From Peptococcaceae bacterium UBA6116 (GTDB lineage: Bacteria > Bacillota > Desulfitobacteriia > Desulfitobacteriales > Syntrophobotulaceae), in assembly GCA_002423425.1 (NCBI GenBank), contig DIWC01000011.1:41396-94560 (forward strand): a stretch of 53,165 bases of DNA. Reading direction: 5' to 3'. The number at the start of each line of letters is the position of its first letter. Positions within the stretch are counted from its first letter, which is position 1. Position numbers and translations under genes: made by a program. The notes beneath the pieces are model-generated. The model was not told the origin of the DNA, ran no database searches, and was given only the letters and a program-made list of their open reading frames with translations. Positions 34,673-42,913 of the stretch are shown here, piece by piece.

Positions 34673-35477
34673 TTTTCATGCGGCCTTCTTTCCTAATAGT
34701 CTCTTCAGTAAGATTATAGATACTGTCAAAAAGTCTCATCCTGAAGGTACCCACTCCTTCATTTTCTTGCAAAGCCTTTTTAGCAAGCTCCCCCGCCAGG
34801 CCCATGGTCGCTACCCCGGCAGAAGCCGCAACAAAATAATCCGGCGCAGCTCCGCAATATGTTCCTACTAAAGCCGTAGTCATACATCCTGTTCCGGTAA
34901 CCGTTTTTAGCATAGGATGCCCATTCTCAATCAAGCAGACTCTTTGTCCGTCAGTAATTATGTCTGTCTGACCTGTGACTGCAACTACGCAATTCATTTC
35001 GGCTGCAAAACCTCTGGCCGCTTCTGCCCCGCCGGCTTCGTCGGCCACAGAATCTACTCCTTTGGTTTGGACCGCTAAACCACTTAAAGATTTGATTTCC
35101 GACATATTGCCTCTGATCACGGCGAATTCAATCTCATTTAGTAATTTAGCCGCAATACGGTTACGATATGACCCCGCCCCGACTCCAACAGGATCAAAGA
35201 CCACCGGCTTATGCAAAAGGTTGGCTTTTTTGCCGGCCTTGAGCATGCTGGACACCGTTCTTTCATTCAGAGTTCCCATATTAATCACCAAACAAGAGGA
35301 AATGCTGACCATCTCCTCTACCTCATTAGACTCATCCGCCATTATAGGGGATCCCCCGATGGCCAGAATAATGTTGGCACAATCGTTGACTGTTACATAG
35401 TTCGTAATGTTATGGATAAGAGGTTTCTTTTCTTTAACACTTTTTAACGCTGTTGCGCACTCTTTAATAATGTCCAT
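34665..35477 (-). CDS. thiM: hydroxyethylthiazole kinase
   Basis: Salvage kinase that phosphorylates 5-(2-hydroxyethyl)-4-methylthiazole. Ribokinase-like fold in 270 residues: PLIHNITNYVTVNDCANIIL near the N-terminus, SPIMADESNEVEEM, VFDPVGVGAG, and the catalytic loop VTGTGCMTTALVGT near 195. AAAGGAG lies 10 nt before the ATG; the start overlaps the cytX end by 34 bp. Confidence 0.95.
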   Translation of the reverse strand: MDIIKECATALKSVKEKKPLIHNITNYVTVNDCANIILAIGGSPIMADESNEVEEMVSISSCLVINMGTLNERTVSSMLKAGKKANLLHKPVVFDPVGVGAGSYRNRIAAKLLNEIEFAVIRGNMSEIKSLSGLAVQTKGVDSVADEAGGAEAARGFAAEMNCVVAVTGQTDIITDGQRVCLIENGHPMLKTVTGTGCMTTALVGTYCGAAPDYFVAASAGVATMGLAGELAKKALQENEGVGTFRMRLFDSIYNLTEETIRKEGRMKIE

Positions 35478-36685
35478 TTTCTTACTACTCCTTTAAATAT
35501 TATGCATAATAATCCTGTTATTACCATGACAGGCAATGTACTCCCAAGAAAGAAATCAACAGTTGAAAATTTTTGATAGATTACTACCCCCAGTATCCAA
35601 ATACAAGTATTTGTCACATAAAAATTTTTTTTATTATCAATATAGGTCTTTTTAAATATAAAATAGTCCGTCAAGAGAATTGCAAAGAGTGGAGCAAAAA
35701 CTGACCCGATGGCATAAAGAAAGTTTTGGTACTGTTCAATCGGAATAATGATTGCTACCAAAGTGCCTAAGACGGCCATTACTAAAGCGGTTAGTTTTTC
35801 GTTGGCATATGTCCGGATATTGATGAAACTCACACCGGCGGAATAAGCATCAAGAAAAGTTGTCGTTACTGTGGATAAAACTACGATAGCTAAAGCTGCT
35901 ATCCCAAAGTTTAGTGCCAAAAGTATGCTCGAAGGATCTGAACTTCCCGTAAATATTGCTGCTCCCAGTCCAATAATATACATCCAGCAGCTGCCAAGGA
36001 AATAGCCTCCGGCACTCCCCCAAAAGCCACCCTTCCTGCTGCGTGAATACCTGGTATAATCGGAAATCAACGGCAGCCAGGATAAAGGCATTACTACGCT
36101 TAGTTCCACAGCAGCTCCGAAAGATATTCCGTCCCCAGCCATCGAACCTGTTACCCCTGGTGTTCGAAATATTACTATACTTAGGAAAACGGTTAGAATA
36201 AGAAGCAGTCCGACTGCTATCAGATTAACTTTATTGATCTTTTTGATACCTGCTAAGATCCATAGACATATAAGAAGCCCAATAATGACACTCCAAAAAA
36301 CCTGATTATTAAAGTTCCATAGAATCTTACTTATTTCATTTACCGAGCGTGCCCCGGAAATTATCATGACTCCTGTCCATCCCAGAAGCTGCAAAATATT
36401 TAAGATTGAGAAACCGTAGGAACCGTACCGGCCAAAAGAAATTCTCGTCGAAACCAAAGCGGGAATCCTCTTGTCCGATCCAATAATTCCGGTCAGCCCC
36501 AGAATAATAACCCCAATTAAATGCCCAAGAAGAATAGCCTGAACTCCTCTGCTAAATCCTAGAGGAGCAAGAAGTGACCCGGTAAACATTTCAGCTATGG
36601 AGACTGCCGCCCCAAACCAGAGAATAAAAAAACCAAACGCCGATACTCTTTTTTCGTCTGAACTATTATCTTTCACCTTACTCAT
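35444..36685 (-). CDS. cytX: NCS1-family hydroxymethylpyrimidine transporter CytX
   Basis: A 413-residue membrane protein with about twelve hydrophobic helices, of the cytosine/purine permease family (FILWFGAAVSIAEMFTGSLL, RISFGRYGSYGFSILNILQL, PLSWLPLISDYTRYSR). CytX is the thiamin-regulated branch thought to import the HMP moiety. The position between thiD and thiM downstream of a TPP riboswitch supports that substrate over cytosine. Overlaps thiD by 8 bp. Confidence 0.9.
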   Translation of the reverse strand: MSKVKDNSSDEKRVSAFGFFILWFGAAVSIAEMFTGSLLAPLGFSRGVQAILLGHLIGVIILGLTGIIGSDKRIPALVSTRISFGRYGSYGFSILNILQLLGWTGVMIISGARSVNEISKILWNFNNQVFWSVIIGLLICLWILAGIKKINKVNLIAVGLLLILTVFLSIVIFRTPGVTGSMAGDGISFGAAVELSVVMPLSWLPLISDYTRYSRSRKGGFWGSAGGYFLGSCWMYIIGLGAAIFTGSSDPSSILLALNFGIAALAIVVLSTVTTTFLDAYSAGVSFINIRTYANEKLTALVMAVLGTLVAIIIPIEQYQNFLYAIGSVFAPLFAILLTDYFIFKKTYIDNKKNFYVTNTCIWILGVVIYQKFSTVDFFLGSTLPVMVITGLLCIIFKGVVRKWTLLKSAQQR

Positions 36686-37484
36686 AACTTAATCCCGCCT
36701 TCTTATAAAGCTCATAAAAATGGTTTGTGGGACCTACCCCTTTGCCTATTGCCAAAGAATGTTCAATTGCCATAGTTATATATTTTTTGCTGGCCTCTAC
36801 AGCTTCGACCACTGCCATACCATTCGCTAGGTTTGAGGTTATTGAGGCCGAAAGCGTGCATCCGGTTCCATGAGTATTTTTGGTATTCACTCTTGGCGCT
36901 TTCATTTCGTAAAATATTTCCCCATCAAACAGGATATCGGTCGCCTCTTCCGCCCTATGACCCCCTTTTACCAGAACGTAGGCAGGACCCAGAGAAGAAA
37001 TCATCTTTGCCGCCTCTTTCATATCCTCCAGGCTTAAGATTTTTTTCCCTGTTATGGTTTCAGCCTCAGGGATATTAGGGGTCGTAATGGTAGCTAAGGG
37101 CAGTAGTTTGGCAATTAATGTTTCTCTAGCTTCTACCTGCAATAAGGGAAAACCGCTCTTGGAAATCATCACCGGATCAAGCACTATATTCTCAGCTTGA
37201 TATTTAATAAGTTTTTCAGCTATCGTTTGAATAGTTCCACTAACTGAAACCATACCGATTTTTAGAGCAGCCACTTCGATATCTTCAAAGATCGCATCAA
37301 TTTGTTTAGCAATCATCTCCGGCATAATGTCCTGAACATCATATACCCTCTGGGTATTCTGAGCTGTCACGGCGGTAACCACACTCATCCCGTAAACACC
37401 GTGAGCGGCAAATGTCTTTAAATCAGCCTGAATTCCCGCGCCGCCACAGGTATCACTTCCTGCTATGGTCAATACTTTTTTCAT
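36678..37484 (-). CDS. thiD: hydroxymethylpyrimidine / phosphomethylpyrimidine kinase
   Basis: Phosphorylates HMP twice to HMP-PP. 268-residue ribokinase-like enzyme with IAGSDTCGGAGIQADLKTFA at the N-terminus, DPVMISKSG, TPNIPEAE and the C-terminal anion hole NTHGTGCTLSASI near 210. First gene of the operon, about 60 bp downstream of the riboswitch terminator. Confidence 0.95.
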   Translation of the reverse strand: MKKVLTIAGSDTCGGAGIQADLKTFAAHGVYGMSVVTAVTAQNTQRVYDVQDIMPEMIAKQIDAIFEDIEVAALKIGMVSVSGTIQTIAEKLIKYQAENIVLDPVMISKSGFPLLQVEARETLIAKLLPLATITTPNIPEAETITGKKILSLEDMKEAAKMISSLGPAYVLVKGGHRAEEATDILFDGEIFYEMKAPRVNTKNTHGTGCTLSASITSNLANGMAVVEAVEASKKYITMAIEHSLAIGKGVGPTNHFYELYKKAGLSYE

Positions 37485-37542
37485 TTCTATACCTCAACTT
37501 TATTCGATACTCTGTTGGCAATCCTCTTAGGCTGCTCCAATT

Positions 37543-37577
37543 AAAAAAAACACAAATCCGACATAGATTTGTGTTTT
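37543..37577 (-). terminator. expression-platform terminator of the TPP riboswitch
   Basis: Perfect stem ACACAAATC (37550-37558) with GATTTGTGT (37566-37574) followed on the minus strand by eight T residues (complement of 37543-37550). It lies between the aptamer and thiD, so control is probably by premature termination when TPP is bound. Confidence 0.85.
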
Positions 37578-37630
37578 GGCTTTTTTAAGAAACAATAGAA
37601 TGATATCGCCCTAGCATCTCACCAAAATTT

Positions 37631-37723
37631 CATCCCTACGCCAGTATTACCTAGATCAGGTACTAGGAGTCAAAGACATCATCGGGTCTTTATCTCAGCC
37701 GGCCTCATTCCGGCACCCCTGAA
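37631..37723 (-). ncRNA. TPP riboswitch (THI box) of the thiD operon
   Basis: On the minus strand the conserved THI-box elements are in order: GGGGTGCC, CTGAGA (near 37691-37696), ACCTGATCT with the following AGGTAATACTGGCGTAGGGA (near 37634-37662). Together with the terminator it should switch thiD-cytX-thiM-thiE off when thiamine pyrophosphate is plentiful. Confidence 0.93.
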
Positions 37724-37816
37724 ATTATTTGTATTAAGTTTTAATTACCACGCTTTATTATTATAATTGACTAAATAATTTTCATCAAGTCTTTCTTTTT
37801 ATGTTTTTATATACCT

Positions 37817-38275
37817 GTGAATGATGGGCCCAATCTGCCGGTCCTATCAACAGCCCCCCCTTTACTCAGGGAACATCGGCTCTATCAGGCTGATTGGCTG
37901 CTTCGTTTTGATCATTTTAAGGCTGACGAGATCGTAAACATTGATTTCCCCAGCTTAGACTCAACCTTTGATCCCAAGACAACGTGGGCTCTTAGAAATC
38001 TGCACCTTTTCCCTCTCGAAATAAATAAAGCTTCCTTTGAGGAACTCCTCCGAATCCCGGGAATCGGGTTAATCTCTGCCCAGCGAATACTCCAACAACG
38101 CAGGCTTGCCCCCATACTCTATGAGCACTTGGGAAAAATCGGCGTAGTCCTGAAACGAGCTAAGTATTTTATAACTTGTCAAAGCCGCTATTATGGAAAA
38201 ATCCCTTTAGAAGAACCGTTCATCCGCCATGCTTTGGCTCCTGCTTCCCGACCAGTTCAGCTTACTTTATTCTAA
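37817..38275 (+). pseudogene. C-terminal remnant of a DNA-repair radical SAM protein (TIGR03916-like)
   Basis: The readable 152 residues match only the C-terminal third of the roughly 420-residue rSAM protein normally linked to a uracil-glycosylase-fold partner: LREHRLYQADWLLRFDHFKA, then a helix-hairpin-helix (INKASFEELLRIPGIGLISA, QRILQQRR). The whole radical SAM core with its CxxxCxxC cluster is absent; upstream is only the riboswitch region. No convincing ribosome binding site is seen. The following relic is its usual partner. Read as a 5'-truncated gene. Confidence 0.75.
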
Positions 38276-38311
38276 GACCTTGCCAACTCTAAACTTATGG
38301 GGGGCTGATTA

Positions 38312-38740
38312 ATGGATTATTTATATGACGGTAGTTTTGAAGGTTTACTGACTGCTGTTTACTATAGTTATTATGAAGAAAAAGCTGAAAGAAAACCTTA
38401 TACTGAAGTACTTGCAATTAGGCTTTAAACTTGGCTCTAAAATTAACTGCTACCATACCCATCCTGATATACTCCCTGTCCAACAAATCGCCAAAAAAGT
38501 TACTTTTGAAACTCATCGTTTTCTAGGACTTCTTAGGTTTATCGAGTGCAATCGGTATCTTTATGCAGCATTCGGGCCTGATCATAATATCCTGAGTTTA
38601 CTGGCAGGACACTTTGGGCAAAGTATTTTACTCATATTGGTATAGCAAATAGGAAGAACAAAAGATTGCAGGCACATTTTGTCCCCCAGCGTTACCGGCA
38701 TAACCTTCCGGAGTTTAGGAAAACTTTTCATTCTGACTAG
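38312..38740 (+). pseudogene. frameshifted DUF4130/TIGR03915-like DNA-repair protein relic
   Basis: Three conserved blocks survive in different frames. Block 1 (38312-38425) reads YLYDGSFEGLLTAVYYSYY, the family N-terminus. Block 2 (38373-38645, +1 frame) reads LILKYLQLGFKLGSKINCYH, then ILPVQQIAKKVTFETHRFLG and FGPDHNILSLLAGHF. Block 3 (to the TAG at 38738) reads RKNKRLQAHFVPQRYRHNLP, the family C-terminus. The segments between them are missing. The end overlaps the 3' end of pcm. Partner of the rSAM relic upstream; both are dead. Confidence 0.72.
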
Positions 38741-39404
38741 TATTCTGCCGATTACTTTTTATACCGGCTAACAATGGGACAAACCGACAGTAGTCATACC
38801 ATGTGTCTTTGTAGCCTGCGTTCTCCGACTTAGTTTTTTGTCTTACCAACAGACAATATCTGCCCTCTTTAGAGGCGAGCGGCAGGACGAGCCTGCCTTC
38901 AGCTGCAAGCTGAGACAACCAAGATTCTTCAATTATCTGAGCACCTGCCGTAACAATAATCCCTTGATATGGGGCACTTTCCGGATACCCTTCTCTCCCG
39001 TCGCCAATAATGCTTCGAATATCATAAGGTAGCTGTTGAAATACCATTCTTGCTCTATGCGCTAAGGTTTCAATCCTTTCTATAGTTGTCACTTTCATTC
39101 CCATCTCTGCCAGGAGGGCAGCTTGATACCCCGATCCCGTTCCTATTTCCAGTACATTATCTCCCTCATTTAAGGCCAGCAGATCAGTCATTTTGGCAAC
39201 TATAAATGGCTGGGAAATTGTTTGCTCCTCCCCTATGGAAATAGGTGTGTCTACATAACTATCCTCTTGATACTGTTCAGGAACAAAAAAATGTCTGGGA
39301 ACAGCTTTCATCGCTTCCAAAATGCGTTTATCATCTACTCCCTGAGGAGCAACAAATTCTTCTACTAATACCTCAGCAAGTTCTTGCCAATTATCCACAG
39401 TCAT
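38715..39404 (-). CDS. pcm: protein-L-isoaspartate O-methyltransferase
   Basis: Repairs spontaneously damaged isoaspartyl residues by methyl transfer from SAM. In 229 residues: AMKAVPRHFFVPEQYQEDSY, the substrate loop IGEEQTISQPFIVAKMTDLL, the SAM motif VLEIGTGSGYQAALLAEMG near residue 80 and IVTAGAQIIEESWLSQLAAE. The C-terminal 20 residues are basic and non-conserved. It is the only intact gene between the relics; PCM is often kept for long-term protein repair such as in spores (inference). Confidence 0.93.
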   Translation of the reverse strand: MTVDNWQELAEVLVEEFVAPQGVDDKRILEAMKAVPRHFFVPEQYQEDSYVDTPISIGEEQTISQPFIVAKMTDLLALNEGDNVLEIGTGSGYQAALLAEMGMKVTTIERIETLAHRARMVFQQLPYDIRSIIGDGREGYPESAPYQGIIVTAGAQIIEESWLSQLAAEGRLVLPLASKEGRYCLLVRQKTKSENAGYKDTWYDYCRFVPLLAGIKSNRQNTSQNEKFS

Positions 39405-39528
39405 TCACTTCTTTCGTTTAAATATTAATTAATAGTTTGAACATTTTCTTACTGATTATTGCTTTTTTGCAATTGCCGATTTAATTTTATTCTGTTATTG
39501 ATAAAACTTTTTATGTATAATATATTTA

Positions 39529-40209
39529 ATGCCCGGTTGGGTAGAACATGATCCTTGGGAAATCTGGGAAACTCAGCTTGCCGCGGCTCGTGAAGTCTTA
39601 GAAAAGACGGGCATACCATCCAATCGTATAGCAGCGATCGGTATTGCCAATCAAAGGGAAACCACCGTTATTTGGAATCGGCATACAGGCAAACCTGTTT
39701 ATAATGCCATTGTCTGGCAATGCCGCAGAACTACTGAGCTCTGCGAAAAAATTTTTGATAGCAAGATGTTGGGATATATCAACGAAAATACCGGTTTGGT
39801 TGTCGATGCTTATTTCTCTGCAACAAAAATCAGATGGCTCTTAGACAACATTGCCCATGGCCAACTCTTAGCCGAACAGGGGGATCTTCTTTTTTTATTG
39901 ACAACAATTGCCTAGGGTTTAGATGGTAAAATTGCATATGCTTTAGAAGGAAGCGTCTTCGTCGGTCTCGGTGCTCCTTACTGGGATATGCATGCCAGGG
40001 GTACAATCACGGGCCTTACAAGAGGAACAAACCGTAATCATATCATACGGGCAGCATTGGAAAGTATCGCTTTGGGAGCGGCTTATTTTGCTGGATTGGC
40101 GGTCGGATTCTGGAAAAACAAAGCGGAACTCCTCAATAACCACCGGGAAAATAATACTTTCCTACCTCAGATCTCCCCAGCAGTTCGTGCGACCCACTTA
40201 AATAGTTGA
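39529..40209 (+). pseudogene. glpK: glycerol kinase relic with internal deletions
   Basis: One reading frame carries pieces of GlpK in correct order: PGWVEHDPWEIWETQLAAAR and ANQRETTVIWNRHTGKPVYN, VWQCRRTTELCEK, then LLF joined to LLTTIA, a TAG at 39913-39915 where GlpK has W or Y, GLDGKIAYALEGSVFVG joined to LGAPYWDMHARGTITGLTRG, and RAALESIA joined to LGAAYFAGLAVGFWK. The N-terminal 40 residues with the ATP-binding DQGTTSSR motif and three internal segments (several hundred residues of the usual 500) are missing. All three joins keep the frame. Inactive as an enzyme. Confidence 0.85.
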
Positions 40210-40269
40210 AAGAAAGCTATTGCTCAGACTCTCTCTCCAGTATAAATAAATGCAAAGTTGGAATAGATA

Positions 40270-40992
40270 ATGGAATATCTGAAAATAGGGAATACGGTTA
40301 TAGAGTACGAGTTGTATACGAGTACTAAAGCAAAAAAAGTTAGCGTTACTATCAAAAACCAAAGAGTTAGGGTTGCCATCCCAATGGGATTAAGCTTAGA
40401 TTACGCTAAGAATTTTGTAGAAGAAAACAAGGAATGGATTCTAACGCATTTTCAGAAGCATCTCTCCCAGTCCGGGAATTTTTCACCGAAAAAATATGTA
40501 TCAGGCGAGAAACTCTTCTATCGCGGAAGAAAATACCCTTTGCTAATTGAAGAAACCTCTGAATCTAATTACTATGCTTTATTCATTGGCAGCCGAATTA
40601 TGGTCTATGTTCCTCCAGGTTTATCTCCGGAAAATCAGAGTACTTTAGCAAAAAAAATCATTGAGGAATGGTATAGAGGACAAGCCGAAAAACTCCTCTC
40701 TGAGCAAGTTAGTTACTACTCTAAATTGCTTGCTATCTCTTTCAATAAACTAAAAATCAAGGATCAAAAAACAAGATGGGGAAGCTGTTCCAATAAGGGT
40801 AATATTAACCTTAACTGGCGTATTATTATGGCACCCAACCAAGTAGCCGCTTATGTAATAATTCACGAATTAACTCATTTGAAATATTTGAATCATTCTA
40901 AAGACTTCTGGAAAAAAGTCGAACAATACCTTCCGGACTATAAGAAATGGAAAAAATGGCTTGCCGGAAATGGTAAAGAACTTAGTAACTAA
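40270..40992 (+). CDS. YgjP-type (DUF45/M48-like) metallopeptidase
   Basis: 240 residues. The family signature is complete: WGSCSNKGNINLNWRIIMAP near 170, then VIIHELTHLKYLNHSKDFW with the zinc-binding HELTH at about 199-203 and a downstream histidine. The N-terminal half is beta-rich. In some genomes such proteins accompany type I restriction systems; here none is near. The ribosome binding site is weak. Substrate unknown. Convergent with rsgI, 20 bp apart. Confidence 0.86.
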   Translation: MEYLKIGNTVIEYELYTSTKAKKVSVTIKNQRVRVAIPMGLSLDYAKNFVEENKEWILTHFQKHLSQSGNFSPKKYVSGEKLFYRGRKYPLLIEETSESNYYALFIGSRIMVYVPPGLSPENQSTLAKKIIEEWYRGQAEKLLSEQVSYYSKLLAISFNKLKIKDQKTRWGSCSNKGNINLNWRIIMAPNQVAAYVIIHELTHLKYLNHSKDFWKKVEQYLPDYKKWKKWLAGNGKELSN

Positions 40993-41012
40993 GTTGTTTT
41001 TCTTTATACTAA

Positions 41013-41972
41013 TTATTTTTCGTTCTTTTTATTGTGTTCTTTATTATTACCGGTATTTTTAACCTTTGTTTCAATTGTATTGTTCCCGTCTTTATCTTTT
41101 CCAGTTAATTTGTTTTCTATGAGGTTGTTTTGTTTCTTGCTATTGTCATTTTTATTATTCTCAACTGGGCTGTTATTCTTTTGATTATCTATTTCCTTTA
41201 ATTTTAATTGTATTTTGTTATCTGTAAGCAGTTCTTTGACTTTCATATCTTTGGCCTTCTCCGGTTGAATTTGCCCTCCGGTCATGAGCACTGCTTGGTA
41301 TTTACCTAAAGATAAGCTGTTTTCTTTTGCTTTAATATAGGTTTGATAGTCAGCCGCAAGGAAAAGATAAGAATACTCGGATGGCAGGTTAACCTGCTCT
41401 AAATCAGTAATTAAACTTTGAGACAAATTATTTTCTATATTTTGATAAGCAGAATTAACCGCAGCTGCCAATAGAACCGTATCCTTTTCTTTGAGAAAAT
41501 TTGTTTCAGATGATTTGTTAATGATCAATTTAAGCGCCACGTCCAGCTTAAGGCCTATAAGATATTGTCCGGCAACCTGATATCCATCTTGATTAAGTAT
41601 TTCAACTTTAGTTACATATTTTTCTTTATTGATTGATATCTCTATACTTGGGTTGATATCGACTGAAACCACAGCGTAAGAAGCCTTGTCAGCCGGTAAA
41701 CCAAGGACGCCGCCAAACATGAAGAAAAAGAGAATACATGCTATCATCACGGAAAGAGATACTGATTTTTTCAATATTTCCGAACGCTGCCAGAATCCTT
41801 GCGGCTCCTCTATCAGCGAACAGTTTATTAGATCTTCACTAAAAAAGAAAATCCTTTGCCCCACAAACATTCCCTCTTTAGATACTATCTTGCAGTACTG
41901 ATTATCTTCGGTAATTATTAGTGAATATTTTTTTGTGGTTTTTATTATCAGCCCTTTAAACATCTTAGTCAC
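41013..41972 (-). CDS. rsgI: anti-sigma-I factor RsgI-like protein
   Basis: RsgI binds sigma-I through a cytoplasmic N-terminal domain (about residues 3-55, LIIKTTKKYSLIITEDNQYC). One membrane span follows at about 72-92. The outside part has the conserved RsgI segment (ASYAVVSVDINPSIEISINK, VTKVEILNQDGYQVAGQYLI). The tail (about 255-319) is nearly all Asn, Lys, Asp and Glu, with no carbohydrate-binding or other sensor domain, unlike clostridial paralogues. It starts 2 bp after the sigI stop. Confidence 0.88.
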   Translation of the reverse strand: MTKMFKGLIIKTTKKYSLIITEDNQYCKIVSKEGMFVGQRIFFFSEDLINCSLIEEPQGFWQRSEILKKSVSLSVMIACILFFFMFGGVLGLPADKASYAVVSVDINPSIEISINKEKYVTKVEILNQDGYQVAGQYLIGLKLDVALKLIINKSSETNFLKEKDTVLLAAAVNSAYQNIENNLSQSLITDLEQVNLPSEYSYLFLAADYQTYIKAKENSLSLGKYQAVLMTGGQIQPEKAKDMKVKELLTDNKIQLKLKEIDNQKNNSPVENNKNDNSKKQNNLIENKLTGKDKDGNNTIETKVKNTGNNKEHNKKNEK

Positions 41973-41974
41973 CT

Positions 41975-42685
41975 TTATTTAGAATTTTTAACCCAAGACT
42001 TAAGTTGGTTAAAGCCGCCGGTCAAAATTACCACCATGGAAATAATAAACTTTTTACTTCTCTTAATTATTCTCAAAGTGGTTTTATATTTAAGGACAAT
42101 CTTCTTAAGAGGCAGCTTTTTCTTGGTATATATCTCTTCTACTATTAATTTATCTTTACTAATACGCTCCGAAAGACAGACTGCATTTTTACGGGTATCA
42201 CTGTGTTTAGGGGTTTCTATTACAAGATCTTCCAAGCTAATCCCAAATTTGACCAATTCGGCTTCAAACTTTTTTATTTCCTCTCGTAAGCAAATTAAAT
42301 CATCATCTATCTCGCTATAAGGTTCAGGGAAATTCCCCGGAGTACTTTGAAGACAATCTTCCAGCGAAATTTCTCTTTGCTCCTTTTGTTTCTTACGCCA
42401 GAGATCTTTGAGCCTATTTTCTATCACCAGTTCAGCAAATCCGAGAAAACTTCCCTTGGCAAAATCATATTTATCGATTGCCTCATTGAACGCAATCATT
42501 CCAATACTGAACTCATCGCTGTTTTCCGTCTCAATATACTTGTTTAATTGTTTGGCAACCGCCCGGATAATAAACGGTATATAATCCTGAATAAGTTCAT
42601 TACGGGCCAAGATATCGCCACTGTCTTTAATTATTTGAATGCGTCTTTCCAAAGGATTCTCTGGAGCTGATCTAAGCACGGGCAA
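41975..42685 (-). CDS. sigI: RNA polymerase sigma factor SigI
   Basis: Alternative sigma-70-family factor of the heat/envelope stress type. 236 residues with a region-2-like part (RNELIQDYIPFIIRAVAKQL, SDEFSIGMIAFNEAIDKYDF, FLGFAELVIENRLKDLWRKK) and a C-terminal helix-turn-helix (KLPLKKIVLKYKTTLRIIKR). It starts at TTG, 7 nt after GGAGG. Directly followed by its anti-sigma factor, the standard arrangement. Confidence 0.9.
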   Translation of the reverse strand: MPVLRSAPENPLERRIQIIKDSGDILARNELIQDYIPFIIRAVAKQLNKYIETENSDEFSIGMIAFNEAIDKYDFAKGSFLGFAELVIENRLKDLWRKKQKEQREISLEDCLQSTPGNFPEPYSEIDDDLICLREEIKKFEAELVKFGISLEDLVIETPKHSDTRKNAVCLSERISKDKLIVEEIYTKKKLPLKKIVLKYKTTLRIIKRSKKFIISMVVILTGGFNQLKSWVKNSK

Positions 42686-42797
42686 GAGAAAACCTCCAAT
42701 TTATTTGTCTGCGATTTCTCTCAGTCTGAATTTGAGGTACTTTGGCTGTCTTTAGCTTTTCTCCTCTTTTTTTCTTGGTAATGACTTTTTTATATAA

Positions 42798-42824
42798 TTC
42801 GAGGAGATTCCTATTTTTAGGGCC
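42798..42824 (-). promoter_or_regulatory. possible sigma-I autoregulatory promoter
   Basis: On the minus strand GGCCCTA (complement of 42818-42824) is followed after about 16 bp by TCGAA-type CGAA (complement of 42798-42801). sigma-I promoters carry a C-rich -35 and a CGAA-like -10, and sigI genes are often self-activated. Weak call on short motifs. Confidence 0.3.
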
Positions 42825-42885
42825 TTTTTATCAACCCTACTTGATTCTGATTCTTATTATAAATAATTTATTTGGTACGGCCTTT

Positions 42886-42910
42886 AAAAAAAGAACAGAA
42901 ATCTGCTCTT
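42886..42910 (-). terminator. terminator after tatD
   Basis: Minus strand AGAGCAGA with TCTGTTCT (one G-U pair) followed by about six T residues, 4 bp after the tatD stop. It separates metG-tatD from sigI. Confidence 0.8.
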
Positions 42911-42913
42911 TAG

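Noticed and set aside
34975..35400. A 141-residue plus-strand frame opposite thiM
   Set aside because: It is a mirror of the conserved thiM gene with no start signal.
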